From CAWABB01 sp963780165 (lineage in GTDB: Bacteria > Bacteroidota > Ignavibacteria > UBA10030 > UBA6906), in assembly GCA_963780165.1 (NCBI GenBank), contig CAWABB010000001.1, positions 1,922,001-1,986,000 of the forward strand: 64,000 nt of DNA, given 5' to 3'. A program made the translations under genes and the position numbers. The notes beneath the pieces were generated by a model. That model had not been told where the DNA came from, made no database searches, and worked only from the letters and a program-made list of their open reading frames with translations. Below are positions 54,001-62,724 of the stretch, in pieces. The first letter of the stretch is position 1. Every line of letters begins with the position of its first letter.

Positions 54001-54384
54001 CTCTACGGGCTGGAGACGGCGGCACAGCTGCAGGAGGTGATGGAAGAACTGCGGGACCGGTTCGGCATGCCACCGCAGGAGGTGCTGGCGTTGTTCGGGG
54101 CGGTGCGCGTGCGACTGGCTGCAACCCGCGCGGGATTCATTCGTGTTCGCCTCGGACTGGATCGTACTGAGTACGATTTCCCACCCGAGTCAGATGAACG
54201 GTTCTACAATTCCGAACTGTTCCAGACGATCATGCGGAACATCTCGGCGCTCCGCGCGGACGGGCTCACGCTTCGGCAGAACGGCTCGACGCTCACGTTG
54301 GTCGTGCGTTTGCGCACATGGCCTGACCCGGGGGTGCTGATTGAGTCCCAGGAACGCATGCTCCACAGGCTCACTGCCAGCTAG
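51088..54384 (+). CDS. mfd: Transcription-repair coupling factor Mfd
   Basis: Removes stalled RNA polymerase and recruits UvrA to damage. The 1098-aa protein has, in order, a UvrB-like N-terminal region (about 1-330), the CarD-like polymerase-binding domain (RRGDYVVHEDYGIGRF, near 415), and the helicase with Walker A GDVGFGKTEV and DEEH in LLIVDEEHRFGV. The C-terminal TRCF domain ends near LTAS. It lies 101 bp after murQ, with a terminator-free gap. Confidence 0.97.
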   Translation: MLESIGKSYAPLAELGRRAATLALGERLSVAGMAGSLDALAIAAVHEARGGQILVLLRERTAAERLRDDLSLVMPQGALRFLGGAQRPADGESVQDVSDIETLRALLEGESPVIVTYPRALLQPLPVPEAVSGKAFSVSVGAAMDLTALVERLVRQGFQKSDFVQAHGDVALRGGILDVFPYTGEDPVRIEFSGDIIESLRAFDPASQRSIRELSSATIVPDLLARGHDADRASLSDYLMNDALLISFDPDVRAADLEGAVTSGDLLAASVVTESLSRFPALHLRLIGVPGGETIDLLGQPQPAFNGSILQLRAWLVEMLDAGFSTHIACDTSQELTRLKDLLGSIDDAGGELAPLDLGAVTFSTEAVHEGFILPDARLAVLTEHQIFNRLKRRGGKRRPRFRGFTRQELQLLRRGDYVVHEDYGIGRFDGLQRIRVRNIEQEVVRVLYEEKDVLYVNLNYVTKLQKYSSREGHIPKLSRLGTPDWERLKSRTKKRVKDIARELITLYAKRKHSPGFAFPADTPWQKEMEASFLYEDTFDQAKTTLDVKQDMEKPFPMDRLVCGDVGFGKTEVAVRAAFKAATAGKQVAVLVPTTILAEQHYNTFLDRIGRYGVQVAVMSRFKPRKDQKAVLERLSKGTVDLIIGTHRLLSKDVHFKDLGLLIVDEEHRFGVSAKEKLRHLRTQVDTLAMTATPIPRTLHFSLMGARDLSIIATPPRNRLPVVTEIMQWGDDVVRDAVLRELHRGGQVYLVHDRIQTIEDMAARVRTFLPGVRVRAAHGQMRAHELEEVMVDFLEKRIDVLVSTKIIESGLDIPNVNTIIVHRADRFGMAELHQLRGRVGRSNQQAYALLITPPVSVLPRGTLQRLQAMEEFTELGAGFNLAMRDLEIRGAGNLLGSEQSGFIETMGFETYTRILEDAVQELKEEEFQDLFADEAGRKRRQAGAVVEPEFDALIPESYVQHDVERLAIYRRLYGLETAAQLQEVMEELRDRFGMPPQEVLALFGAVRVRLAATRAGFIRVRLGLDRTEYDFPPESDERFYNSELFQTIMRNISALRADGLTLRQNGSTLTLVVRLRTWPDPGVLIESQERMLHRLTAS

Positions 54385-54493
54385 GAGAGACCTATCTGTA
54401 CGAGGCCACACTTGCCGTTGTGCTCGAGGCGCACGTAGGGATTTCCCCACCATAAAAAGCCTCAATCTCACCCAGTTTCGACCACTTTTTTCT

Positions 54494-54521
54494 TGACTTT
54501 TGACCCCGTTTGCGTATCTTA
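54494..54521 (+). promoter_or_regulatory. Promoter of the dcw operon
   Basis: TTGACT, 16 bp, TATCTT, about 60 nt before the mraZ ATG. The start falls in or just before a run of TGG repeats. Confidence 0.6.
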
Positions 54522-54524
54522 AGT

Positions 54525-54558
54525 GGACGCGGTGGGTAAAAGTGGGGGGTTGGTGGGT
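54525..54558 (+). promoter_or_regulatory. Putative MraZ-binding repeats
   Basis: TGGAC, TGGGT, TGGGG and TGGGT start at 54525, 54534, 54543 and 54554, spaced 9, 9 and 11 bp, close to the helical turn of known MraZ boxes (TGGGN repeats). They lie just after the -10, where MraZ binding would repress its own operon. Confidence 0.55.
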
Positions 54559-54582
54559 GGAATCCAGCGCGTTTGAGGCACT

Positions 54583-55026
54583 ATGTCTTCGTTCAAAGGA
54601 TCATACGAATACTCTGTGGACAACAAAGGCCGGATCAATATTCCGGCCAGGTTGAGGAAGTACGTCTCTCCCGAGGCGAACGACACATTCGTAATTACTC
54701 GGGGATATGATGCGTGCCTCTTCGTGTATCCTCTGGACGAATGGAACAAGCTCGAACATGCGATTCGCGAGCTTGCGACGACGAATCCCAAGCATCGCTT
54801 CTTCATGCGCACGCTGCTCGAACGCGCGACGGAATGCCAGCTCGACGGACAATCACGCATCATCATCCCCAAAGATCTCCTGCAGTTTGCAGGCATCGAG
54901 AACGAAGTCGTGATTCTCGGAGTCCTCGAGCGCATCGAGCTCTGGAATCCGAAGACGTACAGGGAGTATGTCGCGTCGCAGTCGGATTCCTACGAGAGCG
55001 TCGCCCAGTCGGTACTTCAAAAGTAG
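54583..55026 (+). CDS. mraZ: Transcriptional regulator MraZ
   Basis: First gene of the dcw cluster and its DNA-binding repressor. The 147-aa protein has the two MraZ AbrB-like half repeats: SVDNKGRINIPARLRKY and LDGQSRIIIPKDLLQFAG, plus the VILGVLERIELWNP segment. It follows a promoter and a set of TGG repeats that look like its own binding sites. It lies 40 bp before rsmH. Confidence 0.97.
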   Translation: MSSFKGSYEYSVDNKGRINIPARLRKYVSPEANDTFVITRGYDACLFVYPLDEWNKLEHAIRELATTNPKHRFFMRTLLERATECQLDGQSRIIIPKDLLQFAGIENEVVILGVLERIELWNPKTYREYVASQSDSYESVAQSVLQK

Positions 55027-55066
55027 CGTTCTTCGGCACCGTGGTACGCCCACTATGTGAGCGGAT

Positions 55067-55999
55067 GTGACAGCCGAACGGTTCCATGAGCCCGTCCTTT
55101 GCGCCGAAGCTGTCTCGCAACTGGTGCGGGATCCCGAGGGGACCTATGTCGACGGCACTACAGGGGGCGGGGGACATGCTGGGAAGATCTGTGATGTGCT
55201 GCGAGGGCAGGGGCGGCTGATCTGCATCGATGCTGATGCGGATGCGCTCGCCTTCGCGAGAGAGCGCTTGCGGAGCAACCGTGAGCGCATTTCGTTTGTC
55301 CAGGCCAACTTCGGAACTCTCCGCGATACGGTTGCCAGCCTCGGTGTCACCCGGATACACGGATTGCTGCTGGATCTCGGCGTCTCGTCGTATCAGCTTG
55401 ACGAAGCCTCGCGCGGTTTCAGCTTCCGCGGCGAGGGGCCGCTTGATATGCGCTTCGATGCGCGAGGCGGGCAGAACGCGCTCGGGATTCTGAACGGACT
55501 GGACGCGGCGGGGTTGGAGAGCGTCCTGCGGGAGTACGGAGAAGAGTTTGCGGCACGACGGATCGCGCGCGCTATCATCGCGCGGCGGCCGGTTGCCACG
55601 ACGCGCGAGCTCGCCGACGCGGTCGAGTCCGCGGTCGGCGGGAGGTTCCTCACGAAGTCACTTGCCCGCGTTTTTCAGGCTGTCCGGATTGCAGTGAATC
55701 ATGAACTTGAGAATCTTCAGCGCGGTCTCACACAGGGACGCGACCTCCTTGCCCCTGGAGGCCGGCTTGTGGTCATCTCGTACCACTCGCTCGAGGATAG
55801 GATCGTGAAGGAGTTCTTCAAGGCCGATGCCGCGCGGGTGATCCCCTCGGGACACCCCCTGGTGCCAGACACCGAGCGGACGCCGGGGCTCACCATTTTG
55901 ACACGGAAGCCGGTGGTGCCATCGGCTGACGAACAGCGGAATAATCCGAGGGCGAGAAGCGCACGCATGCGCGTTGCCGAACGGACGGGAGCCATGTAA
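55067..55999 (+). CDS. rsmH: 16S rRNA m4C1402 methyltransferase RsmH (MraW)
   Basis: Methylates C1402 of 16S rRNA. The 310-aa protein has VDGTTGGGGHAGKI (SAM binding, about residue 28), LLLDLGVSSYQLDEASRGFSF and VNHELENLQRGL with VVISYHSLEDRIVKEFF. It begins with GTG at 55067 and its stop shares a base with the ftsL start (TAATG). Confidence 0.97.
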   Translation: MTAERFHEPVLCAEAVSQLVRDPEGTYVDGTTGGGGHAGKICDVLRGQGRLICIDADADALAFARERLRSNRERISFVQANFGTLRDTVASLGVTRIHGLLLDLGVSSYQLDEASRGFSFRGEGPLDMRFDARGGQNALGILNGLDAAGLESVLREYGEEFAARRIARAIIARRPVATTRELADAVESAVGGRFLTKSLARVFQAVRIAVNHELENLQRGLTQGRDLLAPGGRLVVISYHSLEDRIVKEFFKADAARVIPSGHPLVPDTERTPGLTILTRKPVVPSADEQRNNPRARSARMRVAERTGAM

Positions 56000-56520
56000 T
56001 GCCGACTCCGCGCAGACACCGGGATGCGGACGCGGATCTTTTGCTCAAGCGGGCAGAAGCCGACAAGCGGGAGCGCCGCTACATCTATAGTGGCGACAGC
56101 GGGGGCAGCGGAAATGTCCGGACGACCGGAACAACCCGGTATGCCGGCAATGCACGGACTGCCGCCCCTACCGTACCCCCCGCGCGCTCGAACCGGCGGG
56201 TCATTCGGCGCCGGATTTCGACCACGAATGTCATGCTGGTCATCTTTGCGGTCGGCGTTGCGATCGTCTTGTACGTCAACAATATCATCACCGTGAACCG
56301 CCTGGCACATGACGTCAACGAACTGCAGCAAACCTACGACCGGCTGCGGAGCAGCAACGCGGCTCTCCAGGCGGACGTGAACCGGAAGTCGGCCATGGAG
56401 CGGATCGGGGACGTAGCGTCCAAAGACCTTGGGCTCCGTCATCCCGCCGAGAAGCCTGTCGAGTTTCCGATTGACGAAGATGCGCTCGAGGCGCTGAAAG
56501 CCAGGCAAGCACGTCCATGA
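55999..56520 (+). CDS. ftsL: FtsL-like cell division protein
   Basis: A 173-aa bitopic membrane protein. It has a long charged and Gly-rich cytoplasmic N-terminus (about 1-75), one membrane segment (NVMLVIFAVGVAIVLYVNNI, about 75-95), and a coiled coil with VNELQQTYDRLRSSNAALQAD. FtsL is poorly conserved, but position between rsmH and ftsI and topology support the call. The N-terminal extension is longer than in Escherichia coli FtsL. It overlaps ftsI by 4 bp. Confidence 0.85.
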   Translation: MPTPRRHRDADADLLLKRAEADKRERRYIYSGDSGGSGNVRTTGTTRYAGNARTAAPTVPPARSNRRVIRRRISTTNVMLVIFAVGVAIVLYVNNIITVNRLAHDVNELQQTYDRLRSSNAALQADVNRKSAMERIGDVASKDLGLRHPAEKPVEFPIDEDALEALKARQARP

Positions 56521-58664
56521 GCGCGACACCCCGCCCCCCCACGGACCAGCGCGCATCGGCGTCCAAGCGCATGGCGATCGTGAAGTTCGCCCTGCTCGCC
56601 GGCTTCGCCGTCGTAATCCTGCGGCTCGTGCAGGTGCAGGTCCTGGAAGCCGGGCGGTATCAATCGATCGCGAAGCGCCAGCATGAGGCGCGCGTGACAA
56701 TTCCTGCCGCGCGAGGCAACATCTACGATCGCAATCAGACCCTCCTGGTTTCCCACACCATGTTCGTGTCGTTTGGCGCCGACCCGAAACTTCTGGGCTC
56801 ATCCGTCACCACCGTAGCCGACCGCTTCTCGAAGGTGTTCGGGCGCTCGCGCGACTTTTATCGTGCGCGCCTGCGCGAACCGGAGAAGCGGTTCGTGTGG
56901 CTCGAGCGACGGGTGCGGCCCGAGTACGCGCGGCGCATCGACGCCCCCTCGATCCACGGACTGGTCGAATTAAAAGAGCCGAGACGTCTGTACCACTTCG
57001 GTCAGACCGGCGCGCAACTGATCGGGTTCACGGACATCGATAACCAGGGGATTGATGGCATCGAGCTGCAGATGGAGACGCACCTCCGCGGACAGGACGG
57101 TTCGATGATGATGCAGCGTGACGGGCTCGGACGAATCTCACCGTCGATGGACTACGCCGTGGTGGAGCCGGTGAACGGCATGAGCGTTGAGCTGACCATC
57201 GACGTGCAGTACCAGTCGATCGCCGAGGAGGAGCTCCGCAAGGGCGTCGAGCGGACGAAAGCGGAGAGCGGGCTCGTGGTGATGCTCGACCCGACGACGG
57301 GGGAAGTCCTGGCGATGGCGAACTACCCGTCGGTGGATCCTGGCAACCTCGCTGCGGCCTCTCCCGGAAGACTCAAGAATCGCGTGATCACGGACATGTT
57401 TGAACCGGGCTCCGTGTTCAAGATCGTCACCGCGTCTGCAGCGCTTGAGCGCGGCGTCGTGAAGCCCGAATCGAAATACTTCGCGGAGAACGGAACCTAC
57501 GTCGTCTACTACGGACGGAGCCCCCGCACGATCACCGACTTCCACCCGCACGGCACGCTGACGTTCCGGGAGGCAATGGAGCAGTCGAGCAACATCGTCA
57601 TGGCGAAGGTGTCGGACAAGATCGGTGCGGAGGCGCTCTACCTGACCGCGCGGAACTACGGCTTCGGCGTCGAGACCGGCATCGAACTTCCGGGGGAAGT
57701 GCGCGGCGAATTGAAGAAACCGACCACATGGTCCGGCGCGACGCTCAACTCGATGGCGTACGGCTATGAAGTGGGGGTGACGCCGCTGCAGCTGGCCGCG
57801 GCCTATGGCGTGATCGCGAACGGTGGGACGCTGATGAAGCCGTATGTGGTCAAGGCGCTGATCGACGAGAACAACGAGGTGATCGAGGAGACGAGGCCGC
57901 AATCGGTCCGGCGCGTGATTTCGAAGGAAACCGCACGAACCCTGACGAGCTTCCTGGAGGGCGTGGTCGAGAAGGGGACGGGCACCGGCGCCAGGGTGCC
58001 GGGGATGCGTATTGCGGGAAAGACCGGAACGTCGTGGAAGCACATCGGCGGCTCGTATCAGAGGGGCAGCTATACGGCGTCGTTTGCCGGATTCTTCCCG
58101 GCGGATCAGCCCAAAGTGGTCTGTCTGGTGATGCTCGACAACGCCACAGAGGGCGGATATACGGGCGGCCTGGCGAGCGCCCCGATTTTCAAGGCGATCG
58201 CCCAGCGGATTCATGCGACAAACCGACAATTGACGAACCCGGTGGAGGCCCCGATCGCCGAGACCTCTGGACGGACGGTTCCGGACGTGCGGCAGGTGGC
58301 GGTTGAAGCGGCCAAGGCGACGCTCGCGTCGTACGGGTTCGAGGTGGCAATGCGCGGGAACGGGACGATGGTTCGTGGACAGACGCCGGCGCCGGGAAAG
58401 CCGCTTAACCGCGGGGGAGTCGTGACGCTCACGACCGTCGACGGTTCGGCGGGTGTGCCTGCGGGGTACACGGTCGTGCCGAACCTCCGCGGACTCTCGG
58501 CGAGACGCGCACTGGCGAGTCTGACCGTACAGAATCTTGACGCGTCGATCGCGGGCTCGGGCGTCGTTGTTGCGCAGTCTCCGACGGCGGGATCGCAGGT
58601 CAAGGCGGGGACGCGCGTGCGTCTGCGTTGCGAACCCAGGTCTGTTGCTCTGGCGGGGCTCTGA
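56517..58664 (+). CDS. ftsI: Septal peptidoglycan transpeptidase FtsI with PASTA domains
   Basis: Class B penicillin-binding protein for septal wall synthesis. The 715-aa protein has one N-terminal membrane segment (about 20-40) and a dimerisation domain. The transpeptidase motifs are S299-x-x-K302 in PGSVFKI, S357-S358-N359 and K502-T-G-T505. The C-terminus ends with two PASTA-like domains (TVPDVRQVAVEAAKATLASYG near 585 and VVPNLRGLSARRALASL near 650), common in Gram-positive and some FCB FtsI proteins. It is followed by murE with a 1-bp overlap. Confidence 0.95.
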   Translation: MSATPRPPTDQRASASKRMAIVKFALLAGFAVVILRLVQVQVLEAGRYQSIAKRQHEARVTIPAARGNIYDRNQTLLVSHTMFVSFGADPKLLGSSVTTVADRFSKVFGRSRDFYRARLREPEKRFVWLERRVRPEYARRIDAPSIHGLVELKEPRRLYHFGQTGAQLIGFTDIDNQGIDGIELQMETHLRGQDGSMMMQRDGLGRISPSMDYAVVEPVNGMSVELTIDVQYQSIAEEELRKGVERTKAESGLVVMLDPTTGEVLAMANYPSVDPGNLAAASPGRLKNRVITDMFEPGSVFKIVTASAALERGVVKPESKYFAENGTYVVYYGRSPRTITDFHPHGTLTFREAMEQSSNIVMAKVSDKIGAEALYLTARNYGFGVETGIELPGEVRGELKKPTTWSGATLNSMAYGYEVGVTPLQLAAAYGVIANGGTLMKPYVVKALIDENNEVIEETRPQSVRRVISKETARTLTSFLEGVVEKGTGTGARVPGMRIAGKTGTSWKHIGGSYQRGSYTASFAGFFPADQPKVVCLVMLDNATEGGYTGGLASAPIFKAIAQRIHATNRQLTNPVEAPIAETSGRTVPDVRQVAVEAAKATLASYGFEVAMRGNGTMVRGQTPAPGKPLNRGGVVTLTTVDGSAGVPAGYTVVPNLRGLSARRALASLTVQNLDASIAGSGVVVAQSPTAGSQVKAGTRVRLRCEPRSVALAGL

Positions 58665-60169
58665 TGCTGCTCGGGCAGCTGCTCCCGGGCGTCCGGGTCA
58701 CGAAGATGTTCCTGTTGCGCTACGGCGGGCCGGCACAGACGCAGGATCTTCAGATCACGGGACTGCAGTACGACTCCCGCAGGGTGGCGAAGGGCAATGT
58801 GTTCGTCGCAATCCGGGGGACGGAAGTCGACGGACACCGGTTCGTGCAAAGTGCGGTCAATGCCGGCGCGACCGTTGTGGCGGTGGAAGATGAAAGCGCG
58901 GCGCCGGATGCATTGATGCTGCACGCCGGCGTGTGCAAGCTGGTTGTGCCCGACACGCGCGCGGCGCTTGCGGCGATGTCCCGAAACTTCTACGCCGATC
59001 CGTCACGTTCCCTGCGGATGGTGGGTGTGACGGGCACGAACGGAAAGACGACGACGACACATCTGGTGCGCGCAATTCTGGAAGCCGCGGGAGAGCGTGC
59101 CGGACTGATCGGTACCATCGAGTACAGAATCGGGGACGAGGTTCGTCCTGCAACGCACACGACACCGGAGTCGCTCGAGCTGAACGGATTGCTCGCGGAT
59201 ATGGTCGGAACAGGGTGCACGGCTGCGGTGATGGAGGTCTCGTCGCACGCGCTCGCGATGAAGCGCGTGGAGGGCGTGCGGTTTCAGACGGCAGTCTTTA
59301 CCAATCTTACGCAGGATCATCTCGATTTCCACGGCTCCATGGATGTCTATCTTCAGGCCAAACGCATTCTCTTCGAGACGCTCGACCCGTCGGCGACCGC
59401 GGTGACGAACGCGGACGATCCATACGGGATGGAGATTGTCGCGGGGACGCCGGCGAAGGTGCTCACATACGGCACCGGACAAGGCCCCGACGTGCGCGCT
59501 GCCGACATCGCGCTCGGTGTCCGCGGTTGCAGCTTCACGATGGCCGCAGCCGGGACGTCAGGGACCGTGACGTCGTCGCTCACCGGGCAGTTCAACGTCT
59601 CCAATATTCTGGCGGCGACGGGTGCGGGCATGGCGCTCGGTCTGCCGTGGGACGCCATCCGCGCGGGGATCGCATCGGTGCGATCCGTGCGTGGGCGGTT
59701 TGAACAGGTTGTCTCCCCGCAGGGGTGGACCGCGATTGTGGACTATGCGCACACGCCGGACGCGCTGGAGAATGTCCTGAAGACGATCCAACGCGTGAAG
59801 GCATCGGGTCCGGGTCGCGTGATTACCGTGTTCGGCTGCGGTGGGAATCGCGACGCGGGGAAGCGACCCATCATGGGACGGATCGCTTCGTCGATGAGTG
59901 ACCTCACGATCGTCACGTCCGACAACCCGCGGAGGGAAGATCCCGGCGCAATCATCGCGCAGATCGTCGCCGGTGTGGCGGCCGGGCGCGAGGTACGTGT
60001 CGAACCCGACCGGCGAGAGGCGATCCGCAAGGCGCTCTCGGCAGCGCGGCGCGATGACGTGGTACTCATCGCCGGTAAGGGGCATGAGAACTATCAAGTC
60101 ATCGGTACCACCCGGGCGCATTTCGACGATCGGGAAGAAGTGGAAGTCTTTCTCCGGAGCGAGGCATGA
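58664..60169 (+). CDS. murE: UDP-MurNAc-tripeptide ligase MurE (meso-DAP type)
   Basis: Adds the third residue of the peptidoglycan stem. The 501-aa protein has the ATP loop GVTGTNGKTTTTH near residue 125 and the DNPR motif (TSDNPRRED near 423) that marks meso-diaminopimelate-adding enzymes. The ATG at 58664 overlaps the ftsI stop by 1 bp; an earlier in-frame start at 58628 lies inside ftsI. Length is normal. Confidence 0.97.
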   Translation: MLLGQLLPGVRVTKMFLLRYGGPAQTQDLQITGLQYDSRRVAKGNVFVAIRGTEVDGHRFVQSAVNAGATVVAVEDESAAPDALMLHAGVCKLVVPDTRAALAAMSRNFYADPSRSLRMVGVTGTNGKTTTTHLVRAILEAAGERAGLIGTIEYRIGDEVRPATHTTPESLELNGLLADMVGTGCTAAVMEVSSHALAMKRVEGVRFQTAVFTNLTQDHLDFHGSMDVYLQAKRILFETLDPSATAVTNADDPYGMEIVAGTPAKVLTYGTGQGPDVRAADIALGVRGCSFTMAAAGTSGTVTSSLTGQFNVSNILAATGAGMALGLPWDAIRAGIASVRSVRGRFEQVVSPQGWTAIVDYAHTPDALENVLKTIQRVKASGPGRVITVFGCGGNRDAGKRPIMGRIASSMSDLTIVTSDNPRREDPGAIIAQIVAGVAAGREVRVEPDRREAIRKALSAARRDDVVLIAGKGHENYQVIGTTRAHFDDREEVEVFLRSEA

Positions 60170-61590
60170 CGCCGAAGCCCAGCACGAGCCTCACGCTCGA
60201 CGACCTGAAGGCGCTCCGCCCCCGGCGGATCGCGCTGCCGGACGCCTTGCAGGGGCGCGTGTTCACCGGCGTGTCGACGGATTCCAGGACGCTCTCGCCG
60301 GGTGACCTGTTCGTGGCGCTGTCGGGCGCAAACTTCGACGGGCACGCGTTTGTCGCTCAGGCGAAAGCACGCGGAGCGGCGGCGGTGATCGTCGGGCGGC
60401 CGGTTGCGGAGGCGGCCGGCATCGCGCAGGTCGTTGTGGACGACACCCTTGCGGCGCTGTCGCGGCTTGCGCGGAATCACCGGCGCAAGTTCCATATTCC
60501 GGTCATTGCGGTTGCGGGGAGCAACGGGAAGACGACGACGAAGGAAATGATCGCGGCGGTTCTTCGCACGGGCCGTGAGGTCCTGAGCACCGCGGGGAAT
60601 CTCAACAACCATATCGGTGTGCCCCTGACACTCTTGCGGCTCCGGAAGGAGCACGAGGCCGCGGTCGTCGAGATCGGGACGAACCACCCTGGCGAGCTTG
60701 CTGCGCTACTGAAGATCCTCGAGCCCACGCACGGCCTTCTCACGAACATCGGCCTCGAGCACCTGGAGTTCTTCGGATCGCTCAGGGGCGTTGCGAAAGA
60801 GGAAGGTGCGCTGTTCCGCTGGCTTGCCGCGCACGGCACGGCCTTCGTGAACGCGGACGACCCCGAGACCGTGAAGCTGGGCACGCGGGTGCGGCGGAAA
60901 GTCACGTTCGGGTTCTCCAGGGGGCTCGATGTCGCCGGCTCCGCGCTTCAGCTCGATGCGCGCGGCTGTCCGGAATTCCGGTGTGGTGGAAAGAAGGTCG
61001 CCCGGTCGTTCCCGCTCCGCCTTCCTGTGCCGGGCGCGCATACCGCTGCGAACGCGCTCGCTGCTGCCGCAGTGGGAGTGGCGTTCAAGGTGCCGCCGCG
61101 AAAGATCCAGACGGCGCTGGAGCAATTCCAGGCGCCCTCCAAACGGATGGAAGTCCTGTCGATCGCGGGCGTCACAGTGTTCAATGACACATACAATGCG
61201 AACCCCGACTCGGTCGTTGCGGGTCTGAAGACCCTGGCGGGGGCGACGATTCCAGGGAAGCGGATTGCGGTTCTCGCGGACATGAAGGAGCTGGGCGCGG
61301 GTGGGCCGGCCGAACACGCTCGCGTCGGCAAGGTGCTGTCGGACCTCGGGATCGAGTATCTCCTGACATACGGAGAAGTAGCGAAGCACTACCACGACAG
61401 CGCGCACGTCACGTTCGGCGTGCATTACGACCAGAAGAATGTGCTGGCAGAGTACCTTGCCGAGTTGCTGACGCCCGGGGACGCGGTCCTGATCAAGGGC
61501 TCGCGGGGCATGGCGATGGAAGACGTCGTGAGCTTTCTCATGCAACGGCTGCCCTCGGGGCCAGGCGCGGCCGCATCACCCGTTCACTGA
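60166..61590 (+). CDS. murF: UDP-MurNAc-tripeptide D-Ala-D-Ala ligase MurF
   Basis: Adds D-Ala-D-Ala to the stem peptide. The 474-aa protein begins with the family pattern STDSRTLSPGDLFVALSG (about residue 38) and has the ATP loop AVAGSNGKTTTKEMIAAVL near residue 120, then VVEIGTNHPGE and NDTYNANPDSV. It overlaps murE by 4 bp (ATGA). Confidence 0.97.
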   Translation: MTPKPSTSLTLDDLKALRPRRIALPDALQGRVFTGVSTDSRTLSPGDLFVALSGANFDGHAFVAQAKARGAAAVIVGRPVAEAAGIAQVVVDDTLAALSRLARNHRRKFHIPVIAVAGSNGKTTTKEMIAAVLRTGREVLSTAGNLNNHIGVPLTLLRLRKEHEAAVVEIGTNHPGELAALLKILEPTHGLLTNIGLEHLEFFGSLRGVAKEEGALFRWLAAHGTAFVNADDPETVKLGTRVRRKVTFGFSRGLDVAGSALQLDARGCPEFRCGGKKVARSFPLRLPVPGAHTAANALAAAAVGVAFKVPPRKIQTALEQFQAPSKRMEVLSIAGVTVFNDTYNANPDSVVAGLKTLAGATIPGKRIAVLADMKELGAGGPAEHARVGKVLSDLGIEYLLTYGEVAKHYHDSAHVTFGVHYDQKNVLAEYLAELLTPGDAVLIKGSRGMAMEDVVSFLMQRLPSGPGAAASPVH

Positions 61591-61599
61591 CGAAACGGT

Positions 61600-62724
61600 A
61601 TGCTCTATCATATCTTCGATGTCGTCCAGACCATGTACAACCCTCCGGGGTTTGGTCTCGTCCGGTTCCTGACGTTTCGTGCGGCGGCAGCGGCGATCAC
61701 GGCGCTGGTGATCGCTTTCTGGCTTGGGCCGCGGGTCATCAGAAAGCTGCGGGAGCTGCAGATTGGGGAGGCGGCCAAGGTTGAGGCGCCCAAGACGCAC
61801 CTCGCCAAGGCGGGGACTCCGACCATGGGCGGCCTGATCGTGCTGGGAGCGGTGCTTATCCCCACGCTGCTCTGGGCAAACCTTTCCAACGCCTACGTGC
61901 TGATGATCCTGTTCGTTACGGCCGCGCTGGGTGCCGTCGGGTTCCTTGATGACTATCTGAAGGTCGTGAAAAAGAAGCCAAAGGGGCTCATCGGCCAGTA
62001 CAAGATCGTCGGACAGGTGGGGGTGGGGCTGATCATCGGGAGCATCATCTACTGGGCACCCCACTGGATCGACCCCGATCTCTGGAAGCTGAACACTTCT
62101 ACGACCGTTCCGTTCTTCAAGGCGATGGAGTTGGATCTCGGCGTGCTGTACGTCCCCATGGTCGTGTTCGTCATCGCGGCCACGTCCAACGCCGTGAACC
62201 TGACGGACGGGCTTGACGGGCTGGCCATCGGGCTCGTGGGCATCGTCGCGCTGACGCTGGGGATTATCGCGTACGTATCCGGAAACGTTGTCCTCAGCGA
62301 GTACCTGACGATCCCGTATCTCAGGGGAAACGGCGAGCTGATTGTGTTCTGCGCGGCCCTCCTGGGGGGTGCGCTGGGATTTCTATGGTACAACAGTTAT
62401 CCGGCGCAGGTGTTCATGGGCGACACCGGGTCGCTTGCGCTGGGTGGTGCGATTGGCGCGTTGTGCGTGCTGATGAAGAAGGAACTGCTGCTGCCGACGC
62501 TGGGCGGAATCTTCCTTGCGGAAACAGTGTCGGTGATCATCCAGCGCGGGTACTTCAAGTACACGAAGAAGCGGTACGGGGAGGGTCGGCGCGTGTTCAA
62601 GATGGCACCGATCCACCATCATTTCGAAATGAAGGGATGGCCCGAGCCGAAGATCGTGACGCGGTTCTACATTATGGCTATCCTTCTGATGATTCTCAGC
62701 CTGGCGACCTTCAAGGTGCGATGA
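61600..62724 (+). CDS. mraY: Phospho-MurNAc-pentapeptide translocase MraY
   Basis: Makes lipid I from UDP-MurNAc-pentapeptide and undecaprenyl phosphate. The 374-aa protein is a polytopic membrane protein with about ten segments. It has THLAKAGTPTMGG, the catalytic DDY (FLDDYLKVVKKKP), NAVNLTDGLDGLAIG and FMGDTGSLALGG. Length is normal. It follows murF after 9 bp. Confidence 0.98.
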   Translation: MLYHIFDVVQTMYNPPGFGLVRFLTFRAAAAAITALVIAFWLGPRVIRKLRELQIGEAAKVEAPKTHLAKAGTPTMGGLIVLGAVLIPTLLWANLSNAYVLMILFVTAALGAVGFLDDYLKVVKKKPKGLIGQYKIVGQVGVGLIIGSIIYWAPHWIDPDLWKLNTSTTVPFFKAMELDLGVLYVPMVVFVIAATSNAVNLTDGLDGLAIGLVGIVALTLGIIAYVSGNVVLSEYLTIPYLRGNGELIVFCAALLGGALGFLWYNSYPAQVFMGDTGSLALGGAIGALCVLMKKELLLPTLGGIFLAETVSVIIQRGYFKYTKKRYGEGRRVFKMAPIHHHFEMKGWPEPKIVTRFYIMAILLMILSLATFKVR

